Assembly: GCA_021234155.1 (NCBI GenBank)
Contig: JAJEKV010000026.1
Coordinates: 1,550,001 to 1,614,000, forward strand
Source of the DNA: Isoetes taiwanensis
Lineage: Eukaryota > Streptophyta > Lycopodiopsida > Isoetales > Isoetaceae
Reading direction: 5' to 3'
DNA: 64,000 nt
The notes under the pieces were generated by a model. The model worked only from the letters and a program-made list of their open reading frames with translations. It had not been told where the DNA came from and searched no databases. The translations under genes and the position numbers were made by a program. Numbering within the stretch: the stretch's first letter is position 1; the number at the start of each line of letters is the position of its first letter. Of this stretch, positions 25,387-37,316 are shown in pieces.

Positions 25387-28300
25387 ATGAAGATACTTTC
25401 CTGGAATCTCAGGGGAATTAAAGGCCCTCTAAAAAGAAGAAGAGCCATTGCCCAAATTAGGCAATATAATGCAGATATCATTATCCTTCAAGAACTTAAA
25501 CTTCCCTCCTTTGAATGTAGTAATTTAGGGGAGTGGATTTATCCTAATTCTACCTCTACTTGGATCAGCTCATCTGGAGCAAGTGGTGGAATGGCCATTA
25601 TCTGGAAGAAAGATATCAATCACTCCTCCTTTTATAACAGTCCCTCAAGAGCCCAGGGTAAGCCTTGACCTGCTTTCGGTTGCTAAATCCAGGTTTGGTA
25701 TTATCAATGTCTATGCTCCCACCTCTCCAAAAGATAGGGAGCCAATTTGGTCTGAAATTAACTCTTGGCTGAGTGCCCAATCTCTGGAGAATTGGATTAT
25801 TGCTGGTGACTTTAACAATACTCCATCTTGGGACCTCAAATTAAGAAATAAAATCAATATGTCCGTAATGTAAAGGGAGAACTGGATACTCTTATTGCTG
25901 ATAACAATGGTCTCTATATTCCATCCTCTACCGCCACCTACACTTGGTCAAATAAACAAAAGGATAAAGCAAGAGTTTTCTGCACCTTAGACAGATTTTA
26001 TGTCTCCAATCCTTCTACATCCTTCTGGGATAATAGTTATGTTACAAGTGATGAGGGCACTTCCATCTCTGACCATCAGCCCCAGTTCCTTCATACCTCA
26101 CATATCACCAGCATCAAAAGAGAAGGGAGCACGCCCTACAAGTTCAATTCCTCATTGCTAGAGAATGAGAAATTCTGCTCTCAGTTCAGATCCTTTTATG
26201 AGACTCTTTCCAATAATTCTAATGTGATTCATGGTAGTCAATTGCCCTCTATGAAATGTTTCTACTCTAAGATCAAGCAAATCAAGGGGTGGATTAAAAA
26301 CTGGTCCAAAGTTATCAAAGAGGAGAGAACCAAGGAAAAAAACCAGCTCCTAGTGTATATGAAGGATATTAGGTCTCTTCTACAGAATGATCCATCTAAC
26401 TGCAATCTCCATGTTGGTGAAGATATTTTAGAGAGAAAAATTAAGAATATTGAGGAGATAGAAGCTAAGGGATCGGCGATTAGATGTAAAACCAAATATG
26501 CTAATGATATGGACTCTGGCTCCTCTAAATTCTTCTTCAGGGTTGCAAAGAGTAGGGTTCTTAGAAACTCCATTGCTGAAACTAGTGATGATCAAGGCAA
26601 CAATTACAGTTCTCATTCTGAAATTGCTAATTTTTTCAAGAGCAGATATATGGATATCTTTAGTGATAAGCCAATAGACCCCAACATGGCCTCAGAAGCC
26701 AAAGAGTTTATCTCCACTGTGGACTCTATTCTTCCTGCTCCTAGGGAAATCATGGATGAAGCTCTCATTGCCATTCCATCTCAAATTGAGATCTATGAGA
26801 TTTTAAATTCCTTTACCAAAGGCAAATCTCCTGGGCCGGATGGCCTCCCTGCTGAATTTTACATCAAGTTTTGGGATATACTCAAAACTGATGTTATCTC
26901 CCTTGTTCATGCCTTTTGGAATGACAATCATTTGCATCCTTCAATTTCCAGTGGATTTATCTCTCTCATTCCTAAAGTTGATCATCCTTCTAAGTTTCAG
27001 GACTGGAGGTCTTCTCTCTCACCAACACCACCTACAAGCTATGTGCTAAGATTATTGCTATGAGAATCAAAAGCTTCCTTCAGAAAAATATTAGCCAAAA
27101 CCAATCAGCATTCCTTCCAAATAGATATATCTTGGACAATTATGTGGCTGCTATGGAAGGTCTGCACTGGAACAGAATTTCGAACCAAAATTGTATTCTT
27201 CTCAAGCTGGATTTTAAAAGAGCCTTTGACTCTGTGAGATGGGATTTTCTGGATTTTGCCATGTCTAAATTGGGCTTCCATCCTAAGCTCATGAATCTTA
27301 TTCATGGTTTAAACTCTAGATCCAATTCTGCTGTACTCATCAATGGTGTCCCTTCTGGCTTCTTTCCTCTCTCTTGTGGAGTTAGGCAGGGATGTCCTCT
27401 TGCTCCCTATCTTTTCCTTGTGGCTGCTGAACTCTTAACTAGGGTCACTCTTCATTATCAAAATACTGCCCAGTTGAAAGGTTTAAATCTCCCAAATTCT
27501 GATGATAGTATTTCCATTCTTCAATATGCTGATGATACCTTTTCCTTCCTTGATGCTGATCTCCAAAATATTAATCTTTTTCTTAAGATCTTAAGGCAAT
27601 TCTCTGCTGCCTCTGGTATCCAATTGAATTTGTGTAAAAGTATGATCATTGGTGACCTCAATATTCCAGTTCTTGCTGGCATTAATGTCCTTCCTTCTAA
27701 TCAGGCAACCAAATTACTGGGGTTGCCTATTGCTTTGAATCATAGCATCAAAGGCCTCTGGGATCCTATTATTTCGAGAATAAAAAAGAAACTGAACAAT
27801 TATGGGAATTATCTCTCTCTTGCAGGTAGATCTATCATTGCAAATGTTTGTTTTGCCGCTTCTCATGTTTACTTTTCCACAGCTCTAGTTGCTCCTAAAT
27901 ATGTCTAACGGAACTTGAAAAGGTAATCAGAAATTTCATTTGGAAGGGAAGTCATTTGGTTAATTGGAATTCCATATGTAAGCCTAAAGTTTCTGGAGGT
28001 TTAGGTTGCAAGAACCTTTTTATTCAAGCTCAATCTCTTGCGGGTAAGCTCATTTGGAAAGCTATTCATGGGAATCAATCTTCTGCTTATATCTTTATCA
28101 GGTATTGGATATCTTTAAGTCACCCTTGTGGTCATCCCTCTATTCATCATCTGCTCCCTCATTCTGCTTTCAATCAACCTCAAGCCGCCCCAACATCTCC
28201 CCTCTTATGCACAATCTCATCAAGGCCCGGAATGTCAGTCTCCTAATTTTCATTTCATTAAAAGAGAGGAGCTTCACTCTGATGTTCCAATCTTTTGGAA

Positions 28301-29152
28301 TCCCATCATGACTGAGCAGAACTCTCCTGTTCTTGCTATCAAGCATCCCAGAATTTATAAGAAATGGAATGAAGCTGGTTTAGTTTATATCAGAGACATG
28401 TTTATATGTGGTAGAGTCATTCCTTGGACTAGATTGAAGGGTATTATCAGAGGCACCTCTTCTGATAAGAAAATTTATTTTTTCATCAAACCCTTCCTCT
28501 CAAATTTAGCTGTTAATTCTGGAAAGAGTGACTGGAGAGTAAATGACAAAGGGGATTACAAAGTCAAAAATGTTTACAATGCAATGACTTCCAACAATGA
28601 GGGATGTAAAGCTATGCTGAAATGGTCCATTACTTATGATCAGCTCAAAAGTTTATTTCATAATGTTTGGCATTCTTATTGCCCTCCCAAGGTCTCATAT
28701 TTCATTTGGCTTATTGCTAATGGCAGTCTAAACAATCTGGTCTCTATGTCCGGAGATACCCTAATATTTCTCGCTATGTGCCCTTTAGCTTGTAACAGCC
28801 CGAGGATATGTCCCATATTTTCTTCTGTAGAGTCCTTAAATGGTTTCGGTCTTGGTTCTCTCCGATAAATTTATGATTGAAATCAATGAGGATCTTATGT
28901 CTCTTATGAATCGATAATAAATTTGATAATACATCATTAAAATTGCTCTATGGAACATTTGGAAAGCAAGGAATAGGGTGTTATATGGTAAAAAAAAATG
29001 TGTCCATCTTCTCGGTTAAAAATGCACTTTCAGGTTTGATTTTGAGACTATTGCTACAAAGACATAAAAAGAAATTTGGAGCTAATTTTGACAGAAATGG
29101 GAAGAATATGGTTTGTATAGGGGTCACTATGATTTGTTTGCTTCCAATCTAA
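25387..29152 (+). pseudogene. LINE ORF2 (endonuclease, reverse transcriptase, zf-RVT), frameshifted
   Basis: ORF2 starts at MKILSWNLRGIKG, the standard start of the plant L1 apurinic-type endonuclease. Endonuclease motifs follow: IIILQELK, then GGMAIIW, then FGIINVYAP, WIIAGDFNN and SDHQPQ (near 26080). The reverse transcriptase lies at about 26700-27700: FTKGKSPGPDGLPAEFY, LKLDFKRAFDSV, GVRQGCPLAPYLF and the catalytic LQYADDT. After it come KVSGGLGCKNL and a zf-RVT-like region (YKVKNVYNAM, PPKVSYFIWLIANGSL, about 28560-28740). Frame changes near 25660, 25873, 27040, 27908, 28200 and 28870 break it, so no active protein is predicted from this sequence. Confidence 0.88.
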
Positions 29153-29999
29153 ATGTTGTGGTCTCTAATTTATTTCTTTCTCGATGATCCTAGAGTATCT
29201 TAGTTTCTTACGGGGAGAAGGAAACAAAGAAGTTTGATACCAGCAGCTCTCCCTTCATTCGACATCTCGATCAAGTCATGAAAAATGACATTGCCACTTC
29301 TATGGAGTCATTCTTGATGAAAAGAGGACGTATGAGTTATACCAAGGAGAGTGAAGATATGTGGGCAAGTATATTTTGCGGGGAGGTCATCCAAATCCAT
29401 TTATCGTGGGAAATTCACATACATCACGAAATAACCGAATTTTCCACGTAAGCTCGGCTCTCAAGATATAGAACATGGTACTATAGTCACAAATTAATGG
29501 CGAGATCTATATGGGTCATCATTACTTTTCTTACGGTGGATAAAGATATGTTTCGACTCTGCTATCATAATAATTGGCCCCTTGCCCAATATCTCTTTGG
29601 CTCCACAGATTCCTTCAACGCCTACTTCAATTCCTACTTCTCAGACCACTGCTGAAATCCCTGTTCATTTGTCCTTTAAGCCAAGAAGCATATACCGGCT
29701 TTTATTTTATTTAGTTCTGGTTTACTCTTTTGGTGGATTTTGACAGGTCTGCAATTTGCTCGATGGAATCGGTTCTGCTCCAGAATTGTGTTCTGCTGTT
29801 TACCTACTGCTATCTCATTCTACCAAGGGTGGTTGCTGATCGTTCTTCCTCCTTAATCTGAAGACTTCTTTTTGCGCTCTGTTTACATTCTATTATCAAT
29901 TGCTACACTTCACTATATTTTGATATGCTTCTTCTAAAAGCATATTTTGCTATGTACTCTGAGATTTTATAATTAATGATAAAACCAACTCTTACCTTC

Positions 30000-30024
30000 A
30001 AAAAAAAAAAAAAAAAAAAAAAAA
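30000..30024. other. LINE poly(A) tail
   Basis: This is an uninterrupted run of about 25 A residues at the 3' end of the LINE, directly followed by the right target duplication. It defines the plus orientation of the insertion. Confidence 0.95.
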
Positions 30025-30038
30025 AGATGGGCACCCCA
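30025..30038. repeat. LINE target site duplication, right
   Basis: This is an exact copy of 22161-22174 (AGATGGGCACCCCA). The first A is ambiguous with the tail. Confidence 0.95.
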
Positions 30039-30875
30039 AGGTTGGCGATCATCCCAAGAAAAGAAGAAGACTAGTACTTTCCGAGGTTGAGGAAGAGATC
30101 AATGTAGACGACTATACAGTTGAGGTTGAAGGGGTAGGGGTAGATGGCATTGGTAAAGCTGGTGAAGACTTTAATGTAGCTTGTGAGGCACCCGAATTTG
30201 CTAGGTTGCTTTCCAAGAAAGCCTCAACAGCTCAAACAAACAGGTGGAAACATGCCTATAGGAAGTACAAAATGAAAATGAAGAGTAATGGCAAAACAGA
30301 CCGATTTGAGATTATGTCCATGGATGTAAATGGAGTGGCAGTTTTCAGTTTGTGGTGTGTAGAATGTGAAATGAAATATGGCAAAGGGGGAGAAGATATG
30401 ATGTATAATTTCACCGCTCGGCACTTGGAAACCAAGGAGCACAAATTGAACTTCTTAAAACATAGACAAGGTCTTGAAAATAATGCAGATAGTGAATCAA
30501 CTCTTAAAAGTCATGAAGAAGTTGTGGCTGAGAATAGGGCAGCAGTGGAGCTTTGCATGTCAACAAAAGTCACCCCATTTGTTGAGCAATATCAAGTAAA
30601 GTTTGAGTTGTTTGAGGACACTATAGGAGGCTATGCGAAGAGTGAAGAGATTTGCATTAAGTGTATGACCTGCAATAGGGCCCTTCTTCTATTTCCAAAT
30701 AGAGGGGACCTAATTGACAATATGAAGGAACATATTAAAAGTAATAGACATGTTACTGCTAAGGAAAAGAAAGAGAACAAGGAGAACAAGTGCAATGAAC
30801 CAAAAAAAAGGTGGCACCAAAAAAAGGAAGTCAATGGCCCTGGGCAAAAGAGCATGCTTACTTATTTCACCAAAG
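30026..30875 (+). pseudogene. DDE-type transposase, zinc-finger exon (right of the LINE)
   Basis: This is an open frame in phase with the N-terminal part left of the LINE. It has a basic segment (PKKRRRL), an acidic stretch, then two BED-like zinc fingers. Finger 1 is WCVEC with HLETKEH (about 30350-30440). Finger 2 is CIKCMTC with EHIKSNRH (about 30650-30750). Such fingers bind the transposon ends. A lysine-rich linker and QKSMLTYF follow. The exon probably ends at CACCAAAG before GTAGTG. A downstream acceptor (TTTCATGCAG at 30937), a small exon (30938-30983, donor GTAAGT) and another acceptor (31083) suggest a multi-intron gene. Confidence 0.6.
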
Positions 30876-31114
30876 GTAGTGCTTAAATGTTATTGACAAC
30901 AAAATCTTAATGGCTAACATTTTTGTTATTTCATGCAGCTCCTTCAAGCATTGTAAATGTTGAGTCACAAGCTAGTTCTTCAAGTAAGTTTTTCGCACCT
31001 CTTCAATATCTCTTTTATCCATAAATGCTGGAGGTATGATGCTTTTCTTCCTATTTGTTTCATTTTCGTCATAAAAAAAACAGGAAGTGAGTATTTGGCT
31101 TCCTTTGTTGGGGT

Positions 31115-34100
31115 TTTTGGCAATTAGAGTATAGGTATGGTAATAAGAAGAGGGATTTGAGGCCTTATCTAGATGATTCAAAGGCTGGTTATTGTTGGTA
31201 CTTTGAACCAAAGCTCAAAGCAAAGTTTCAGATTGGTGATGAGGTAGTTGAGGTTGATGGAGCATTTAGGCATGTGAGCTGTTGTAGAGTCAATATAGAT
31301 GGTAAAAGGTTTCCAAATTTCCAATGTTCATATTGTGCATCAATTCCCAAAGAGAGGGACTTTCGTATGAGAGTATACAGACAAAATGGAAATACATTAG
31401 AGAGAGGTCAGCGTGATACAAAGACAAAGACAAGGGTAGACTTTCTTACATATACAGAGCTGGTTAACATGGCTAAGGACAGCAGGCTTGAAAATAGATT
31501 CTTGAAGAAGGAGTTGACTTTCTCAAAGAAAAGAAATGTGGCTTTGTCTGTGAAGGTTAGAACCTTAAGAGAAAGTTTGAGTGAGTCGATGAATAGAAAA
31601 GATGTGAGGAAGTTCTGCAATGACATAAGGGAGGCTCACTCACAAGGAAAGTTTGATGGTAAAGCAGCCTTATGGAACTTCCTTATTGACATTGCTCAGA
31701 ACATTTTGAGGCCGGGACATAAGAAGCGTTATAATCAGACCACTAAAGAATTGTTTGAGACCATTAGAATTTGGGGTGGAAAGAGGATGCATAATTTCTT
31801 AACCATGAACTTCTGTGGTCCTAGTTTATCAACCACAATGCGGTCCACTCGAAAAAATTTTACTTACAGGGTTGGTGTAGTGGAAGCAACATTTATTCAT
31901 TTAGCAAATGTATATGCCAAGCATATGGCAGATCTTGGCTTAAAAGCTGGATGTATTCCCACTCTTGTTGCATAGAAGATGAAACAAATCATAAAGAGGT
32001 CTCAGATATTGGAATGCAAAGGACGACTGTTTGGTAGGTTTTTGTGGCATTTTGGAGAACCATGCATGTGATCCAAGTTTCATTGTGCAGGTTGGAACTG
32101 GTGAGGCAGGTTATAAGAAGATAGTTGATGCTTTTGAAAAGAATGTTATAGCACACTATGCTCGTGTTTTCATTATCAATCCATTGCATGCACGTCTTCC
32201 TAAGCTTGTCTTGGCCATACAACTAACATGCAACAAGTTTGATAGTAGAGCAAAGGAGAGCTCAAAGGGGAAACAATACAAGTTTTTGGGACTTGCATTT
32301 GAGGCAAGTTTTGGGGCCATTAGTTGGCCATAGCTCGGATGGAGATGCACGAGAGCGGTGTTGCATCTTTGGAAGATTATACAAGTGTGAAGGATGCAGA
32401 ACAAGATACGGAATTCGTGGGAAGGTTGGGTGTTTACTGCAGCAAAAGAGGAAAGATTGCAGCATTCAAGGCTTGCATGATCGGGATTTCATACACAATG
32501 GGAAGAAGTTAATCAACCCACTTGATAACGCAGCTAAGAGACTCTATTTAGGTGAAGATCTAGCCACACCGAATGACATTTGGCACGCCTTCCATGCTTT
32601 CCAAGGAGAACATGGTCTTCAAATTGGAGATGTAGAAAGGAAGGATAGACAAAATTGGAGGGCAGCCCAACGGATTGCTTCACGGAAGGTTCAAGCTTGT
32701 CTACATAAACTACAAGATCCATCTAATTCTCCTCCAATGCGGACTCTTGAACCTAAAACCTATTGTTCAATTGTGGCCTTATATATTGACATATTCCTAT
32801 CACCCCATATGGGCCTATGGTCTCGTGTCAAGGCAAAGATCTACAGTCTCATTCTTCTTCAGGTAATTGCTCATTGTGGTCATGTTGCTTATTGTGGTCT
32901 CATTGGCTTATTGCTAAGATTTTTGTTTGGTTTGTTGCAATCTAAAAGGTTTTGGAGGCTGTGGATAATTAGGCATCCAACACACACTTTGAAGATGAAC
33001 TTTATAAGCCGTGAGACTTTTCTGGACATACAGTTATCATGTCATTTTGCTGTGATGTTGATAAGATATTTTAGTGAAAAATGCAATGATATTTCTCTTC
33101 CCTTGAGTTGCACGGGTTCAGATGCCTGTGAAATTTTTTTTAGTAAAGTGGGCGGCATGGTTCAAAATGAAAGGTCATATACAGGTGCAGACTTGCTTGA
33201 AACAGCAAGTGCTTTGAATAGAGTGGCAGAGTTCCAGGCTGTTGGGAAATTGTTGTTCCCTGCTACCCATTTGAAGCAGGAAAACATATGGCAGGTTTTA
33301 GAAAAGAAGGTTGGACTTGATGGTAAGGAAATCAGTTGTGATCTAGGAGATTACAGCATGGTAGACAATGTAGATAAAATTGTGCATGCTTTAAAGGAAG
33401 GCATGAAAGAAGCACAGGGGATGTGTTTGAGAGTTGGCATTTGTTGTGAAGAGACAGAACTTGACACATGGTGGAATTGTCCTTGGAAGCACGAAGACTA
33501 TTTTAACAAGAACTACCTCCAGCAATTAGATACAACCGAGTTTGAAGATGAGTCTGATCGAGTTGAAGTGGAGATTGAAAATGAGGGTGCTGAAGGCTTG
33601 GCTGCACAAAACATTGAGGAGATAGCAGCAGTGATGGAGTTAAGACATACACTTGATGCCATGGTGGATGAGGCAGAGCACCCAAACCAAGTGAAAGTTG
33701 AAAGACTTGTGAAGGTAGACAATAAAGAAGTCTACAAGGCCACTTTAGTCAGTCAACTTAATGGGAATCCTTGGCTCTCGAAGGATAGACTTACCAAAGT
33801 TAAGACTCATATTGTATTGGATGAAAAGAACAAGCAGATCAATGCAGCCACTTCTCTTGGCATTGGCTCTGATTGTGCAGTGTTCTTTGAGGTAGAAACT
33901 GAGCAAATGTAAGGTGTCGTTAGTGCAAAGCGTAAATTCTTAAAGAGAACTTGGTATTTGGGAAGGATTCTGAGTATTCGAAGGAAAGTTGGTAAGGGCT
34001 GGAAGGAAAGTAGGGAAGCAATAGATCTAAGTTCCAGACCATCCTATTTGGTAGAACTGAACTTGGCATGGTATAACGAGCATAAGTCTAGAAAAAAATG

Positions 34101-34344
34101 TTGGTACACATTTGACTTGTCGACAAGGATAGCAATATCATTAGATTCTGTCATAGCTTTGGCTTGTCTAACTTACAAGCCAGAATCTGGAATATATCTA
34201 CTTCATGAGCATGATAGATTGCAATTTGAGAAATTTGTTGCCGAAAGCAATCTAAAGGTTATCAGAAACTTGTATCTTAAATCTGCTCACAATTGCAGGT
34301 TGTTTTGCAATGATTATGAGTCTGATATATTTAGTGGTCTTTGA
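31115..34344 (+). pseudogene. DDE-type transposase, catalytic part, frameshifted
   Basis: The main body is in three frames: 31157-31975, 32031-32333 and 32239-33912, then 33958-34344 in phase with the last after one stop. In order there are: a CxxC pair (FQCSYCASI), a coiled or helical region, GGKRMHNFLTMNFCGPS, then an EDET motif at the break near 31975, GFCGILENH, a VGHSSDGDAR motif near 32325, DFIHNGKKLINPLD, ERKDRQNWRAAQRI, and TGSDACEIFFSKVGG near 33110. These fit an RNase H-fold transposase with D, D and E residues; the last motif recalls the ENxF block of P-element/THAP9 enzymes. Similar uncharacterised proteins are known to me from invertebrates. The superfamily is unresolved. The C-terminal part (SIRRKVGKGWKE, RPSYLVEL) looks conserved. 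Confidence 0.6.
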
Positions 34345-36187
34345 TTTTTCCAGGTGTTGGGAAAGGGAAGCAGAAGATGTATTGAAGATGTATGGTTAGA
34401 GGTCATTGAAGGTCGTATGGTCTCCCTAATTCTTTTGGATTGCACAAGCCGTAGAAAGATATAGATGTAGAAAGAATGTTTTGAATGTCTATTATGTAAT
34501 ACTTAATATAAATGTGTCTCACTTGCAGTTTAGGTAGAGTTTGGAAGTTTTAAGTCGCCACCAACAGACCTGCAATAGTTTCTGTTTGGCCTGATTCTCT
34601 TTGAGGAGGCAAGTGCAAGATGTGCTTCAAATTTTGGACTTTTTCTACAAAAATAACTTGTGCATGCAGAAACTTGTGCATGCAGAAACTTGTGCATGTA
34701 GAAACTTGCACGTTTTGTCACCGGTTTTTCTGTAAAAATACAAAACAGATACATACATTACATAAAAGCGGCTTAGGTATCGTTTGGAAGTTCTTAGGTA
34801 GCGTTTGGAAGTTCATATTTTGGAAGTTTGTGCTTCATATTTTCAGTTCAAGTTTCAAATTTGAAGTAAACTGAACCAATGTTTCAGTTTCAGTTCCTTG
34901 TTTCAGTTATGGGCGAATCAGACAAATGCAAATACAGTTTACAGAAAAAGATAATATATTATATTATATTGAAGATTTGGTTTACAAAAATCTCGCGGCA
35001 TGCAGAAGCCTTGCACGTTTCTACCCCCTATAATACCCAAGATACCATATTAGAGTACATTGAAGACCTGCTTTTACAACAAAAACGGGAAAAACTCATG
35101 CATGCACCGGTTTTTACGTAAAACATGAAAAACGAATGAGTGTTAGATTGTGCACCGACTATCCTTGCATCCCATGCGTGGTATAGCCCTGGAGGGGCAT
35201 CCGAAGGTGCACTCTAAGGTAAATGCCGCTTGCCTCAATGTTCATCTCAGAAAGACGTGCCTCATCATGGACAAACCCGATCAAGCCGCCTCGCACCGGG
35301 CGTATTACACATTTGCTCCTTGCTCCTTCAATCGGTTCACCTCCAAGGTCTGTAAATGTGGCCCACGAACATCATCTCCATGCCCGGATGGCTGGAAGAG
35401 GATGATTCTCGCAGTCGCCGCCGGGCGATCACCTTGATCCGAGCCATTCCAAATCGAGGGAAGGAAGGAGGGAACTTTGGGAAGGAAAGGAATGGATGGG
35501 TGATGGTGCTCTTGTGAAACGACACCACTACTTATATATAAAGCCAAACCGAATATGCAAATTTGATGCCAATATGCCATAGATTATGATGCCAATAGAT
35601 TATCATGTATGCCAATAGATTATCATGTTCTAAAGTTATGATTTTATTTTAAAGGTTATAGATTATCATGTTAAAGGTTATGATTATCATAATAAAGGTT
35701 ATGATGGCAACGACCCATTTGAGGTGACATAGGTTTTGATGTTAATGTTAACCTTTTGAGGTGACAAAGGTTATGATGTTTGGCCATAGGTGTTGCCCTA
35801 AGGGTTAGGACCATAGCTACCATAGGGGTTAGGACAACATTTGCACATCCCATATGCCAACATTATAAACCATTGGCCAACCGTGGCGAACATTTAAAAA
35901 TTATAAACCATTGGCCAACATTGGCTAATGGTTTATAAACATTGGCCAACATTCCAGTATATGTACGGGAAAGGGTATATGGATTGCTAGTTGGGACTGG
36001 CGTACATGTACGGATAAGGGGCCAAAAATTAAAATTCATATTTACGTATGGTTGGGGGGTTTCGCCCGCAAAAAGCCGTATACAGGGGGGTTTCTGTCGA
36101 CCCCTTGCACGCACATGCCATATGCTCTATATAAAGGGGTGAAGCCCCCGGGGACTGAATCTCCCTTCCAATCGACTCCTGTGCTTC
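34345..36187. other. No gene recognised; small tandem repeats
   Basis: There is a 16-bp tandem repeat ACTTGTGCATGCAGAA (about 3.5 copies) at 34658-34712. The part 35150-35500 is GC-richer with open frames on both strands (35150-35437 plus, 35305-35580 minus), but none is recognisable. From 35570 to 35720 words such as AGATTATCATGTT and AAAGGTTATGAT recur. Near 35865-35950 ATAAACCATTGGCCAAC recurs in direct and inverted form. The part 36030-36170 carries C/G runs with GTATAC words like those at 16.4 kb. Confidence 0.45.
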
Positions 36188-36440
36188 TCAAGAAATAATA
36201 CCCCTCCTGAAGCTGGTAAATTTTGCAGAAGAAACAACTACAAAATAGATTAGGGCAGTCAAATTGCTTTTGAAAACCATTGCCTTGATGACAGGGTCGA
36301 GCAAGGGGGGAACATTTACTCGGCCAAAGAGAATAACTAAAAGCATAACAGTCATGAAAACATAAAGCGAGGACAAAGATTGTTCTGTAGTTGTAATGCA
36401 TAACTTAATCTTTAGAGCATACTTCGTCTGATACAAGAAA
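36188..36440 (-). pseudogene. Diverged relative of the 20.4 kb coding fragment
   Basis: On the minus strand the segment from about 36430 down to 36330 aligns by eye with the minus strand at 20520-20420 (shared GAAGTATGCTCTAAAG-like and ATGCATTACA words, roughly 70 percent over 90 bases). At 20.4 kb this encodes DKVCSKGHALQLIEESVS; here the frame is shifted and an 82-codon frame reads through a different phase with a hydrophobic appearance. It is best regarded as a decayed relic, not a membrane protein gene. Confidence 0.35.
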
Positions 36441-36620
36441 TAGCTCTACGTTGCAGCACATATTGATAGCTGCCTTATCCAGCAAAGAGGAAACATTTGC
36501 TAGGCCAAAGGAAAGGCAGAACAACAGAAAGCGGAAGAGCCCATATCCGATTATGAACAACAAAGTGAAAAAAATGGCAGAATGGTGAGAAAGTTAAGAG
36601 AAATAGACCTGATTCCTTAC

Positions 36621-36628
36621 AACACTAG
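36621..36628. repeat. MITE target site duplication, left
   Basis: AACACTAG here is repeated at 36843-36850 on the other side of the MITE. An 8-bp duplication fits hAT-type or P-type elements. Confidence 0.85.
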
Positions 36629-36842
36629 CTTGGTTCGGGAAACTTTTTAGCCTAAAGCATCAAGTTTCCTGCAGTTTTGAACCCGTCCGGCAAGCTACAA
36701 AGCTATTCTTTAAAATTGCCGGAAAAACCAAGAAAAACTCCTAATTGTAGTGTGAAATTTTCCTGTTAATATTTTGCCTACATGTTAATTTCAGAAAGTA
36801 ATCGGACACATGGGCTTAAACCTCGGTATTTCCCGAACCAAG
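36629..36842. mobile_element. 214-bp MITE with CTTGGTTCGGGAAA termini
   Basis: The element starts CTTGGTTCGGGAAA and ends TTTCCCGAACCAAG, a perfect 14-bp terminal inverted repeat. Similarity continues imperfectly inward (TTTTTAGCC against GGGCTTAAA). It is flanked by an exact 8-bp duplication. No coding capacity is present. The 8-bp duplication points to hAT-like mobilisation, but the TIR does not let me name a family. Confidence 0.88.
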
Positions 36843-36850
36843 AACACTAG
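36843..36850. repeat. MITE target site duplication, right
   Basis: This is an exact copy of 36621-36628. It contains the first six bases of the CACTA terminus that follows. Confidence 0.85.
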
Positions 36851-37316
36851 TAGAGATAACCCTTGTTTGTCATGGTTTTTGTCACGCAAAATACACTATA
36901 TTATTATATTATTAGTATCGTGACAAATAACTTTTCTCACTCGTGACAAACATGAAACCATTTGTCACACGTGATATTTAAATAATTTTGTCACGCGTGA
37001 CAAATATAGGTTTGTCACGCGTGATATATAGATATATTTGTCACGTGTGACAAATATTGGTTTGTCACGCGTGACAAATATTAGCTTGTCACGCGTGACA
37101 AAACCTTTACTTTTGTCACGCATGACAGACTGATATTTCATAATATTTATTTAATTGTTTTTTTCTACGTAATGTCTTTTATAATTTATATTAATATTAT
37201 TAAATATAAGTTTTCCCACCCATGGCAAATTATTTTTGGGGGAGAAAAAAAAAGTTGGGCAATTGATTTGGATTGTCCCTGATTAGGCGCAAATTGACAC
37301 ATATACATAAAATGAA

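Larger units (their letters stand above)
22175..30024 (+). mobile_element. Full-length L1-type LINE (7.85 kb)
   Basis: A non-LTR retrotransposon bounded by a perfect 14-bp target duplication. It begins directly with GAGGGCGAGGG, has a leader of about 790 bases, ORF1 (about 22964-25348), ORF2 (25387 to about 29150), a 3' region and a poly(A) tail of about 25 bases at 30000-30024. Both ORFs are interrupted by several apparent frameshifts. The perfect duplication and intact tail suggest a fairly young insertion, so some breaks may be sequence errors. It lies inside, and parallel to, a DNA-transposon gene. Confidence 0.93.

Noticed and set aside
32863-32948. 86-base intron in the transposase (GTAATT to AAAAG)
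   Set aside because: Removing it breaks the otherwise open 32239-33912 frame, so it is probably coding or a retained segment.
36188-36436. Small membrane protein on the minus strand
   Set aside because: The region aligns with the coding fragment at 20.4 kb in a different frame, so the hydrophobic frame is probably accidental.
36870-37135. CRISPR-like array
   Set aside because: The repeats are palindromic, unevenly spaced and adjacent to a CACTA terminus; the genome is eukaryotic.
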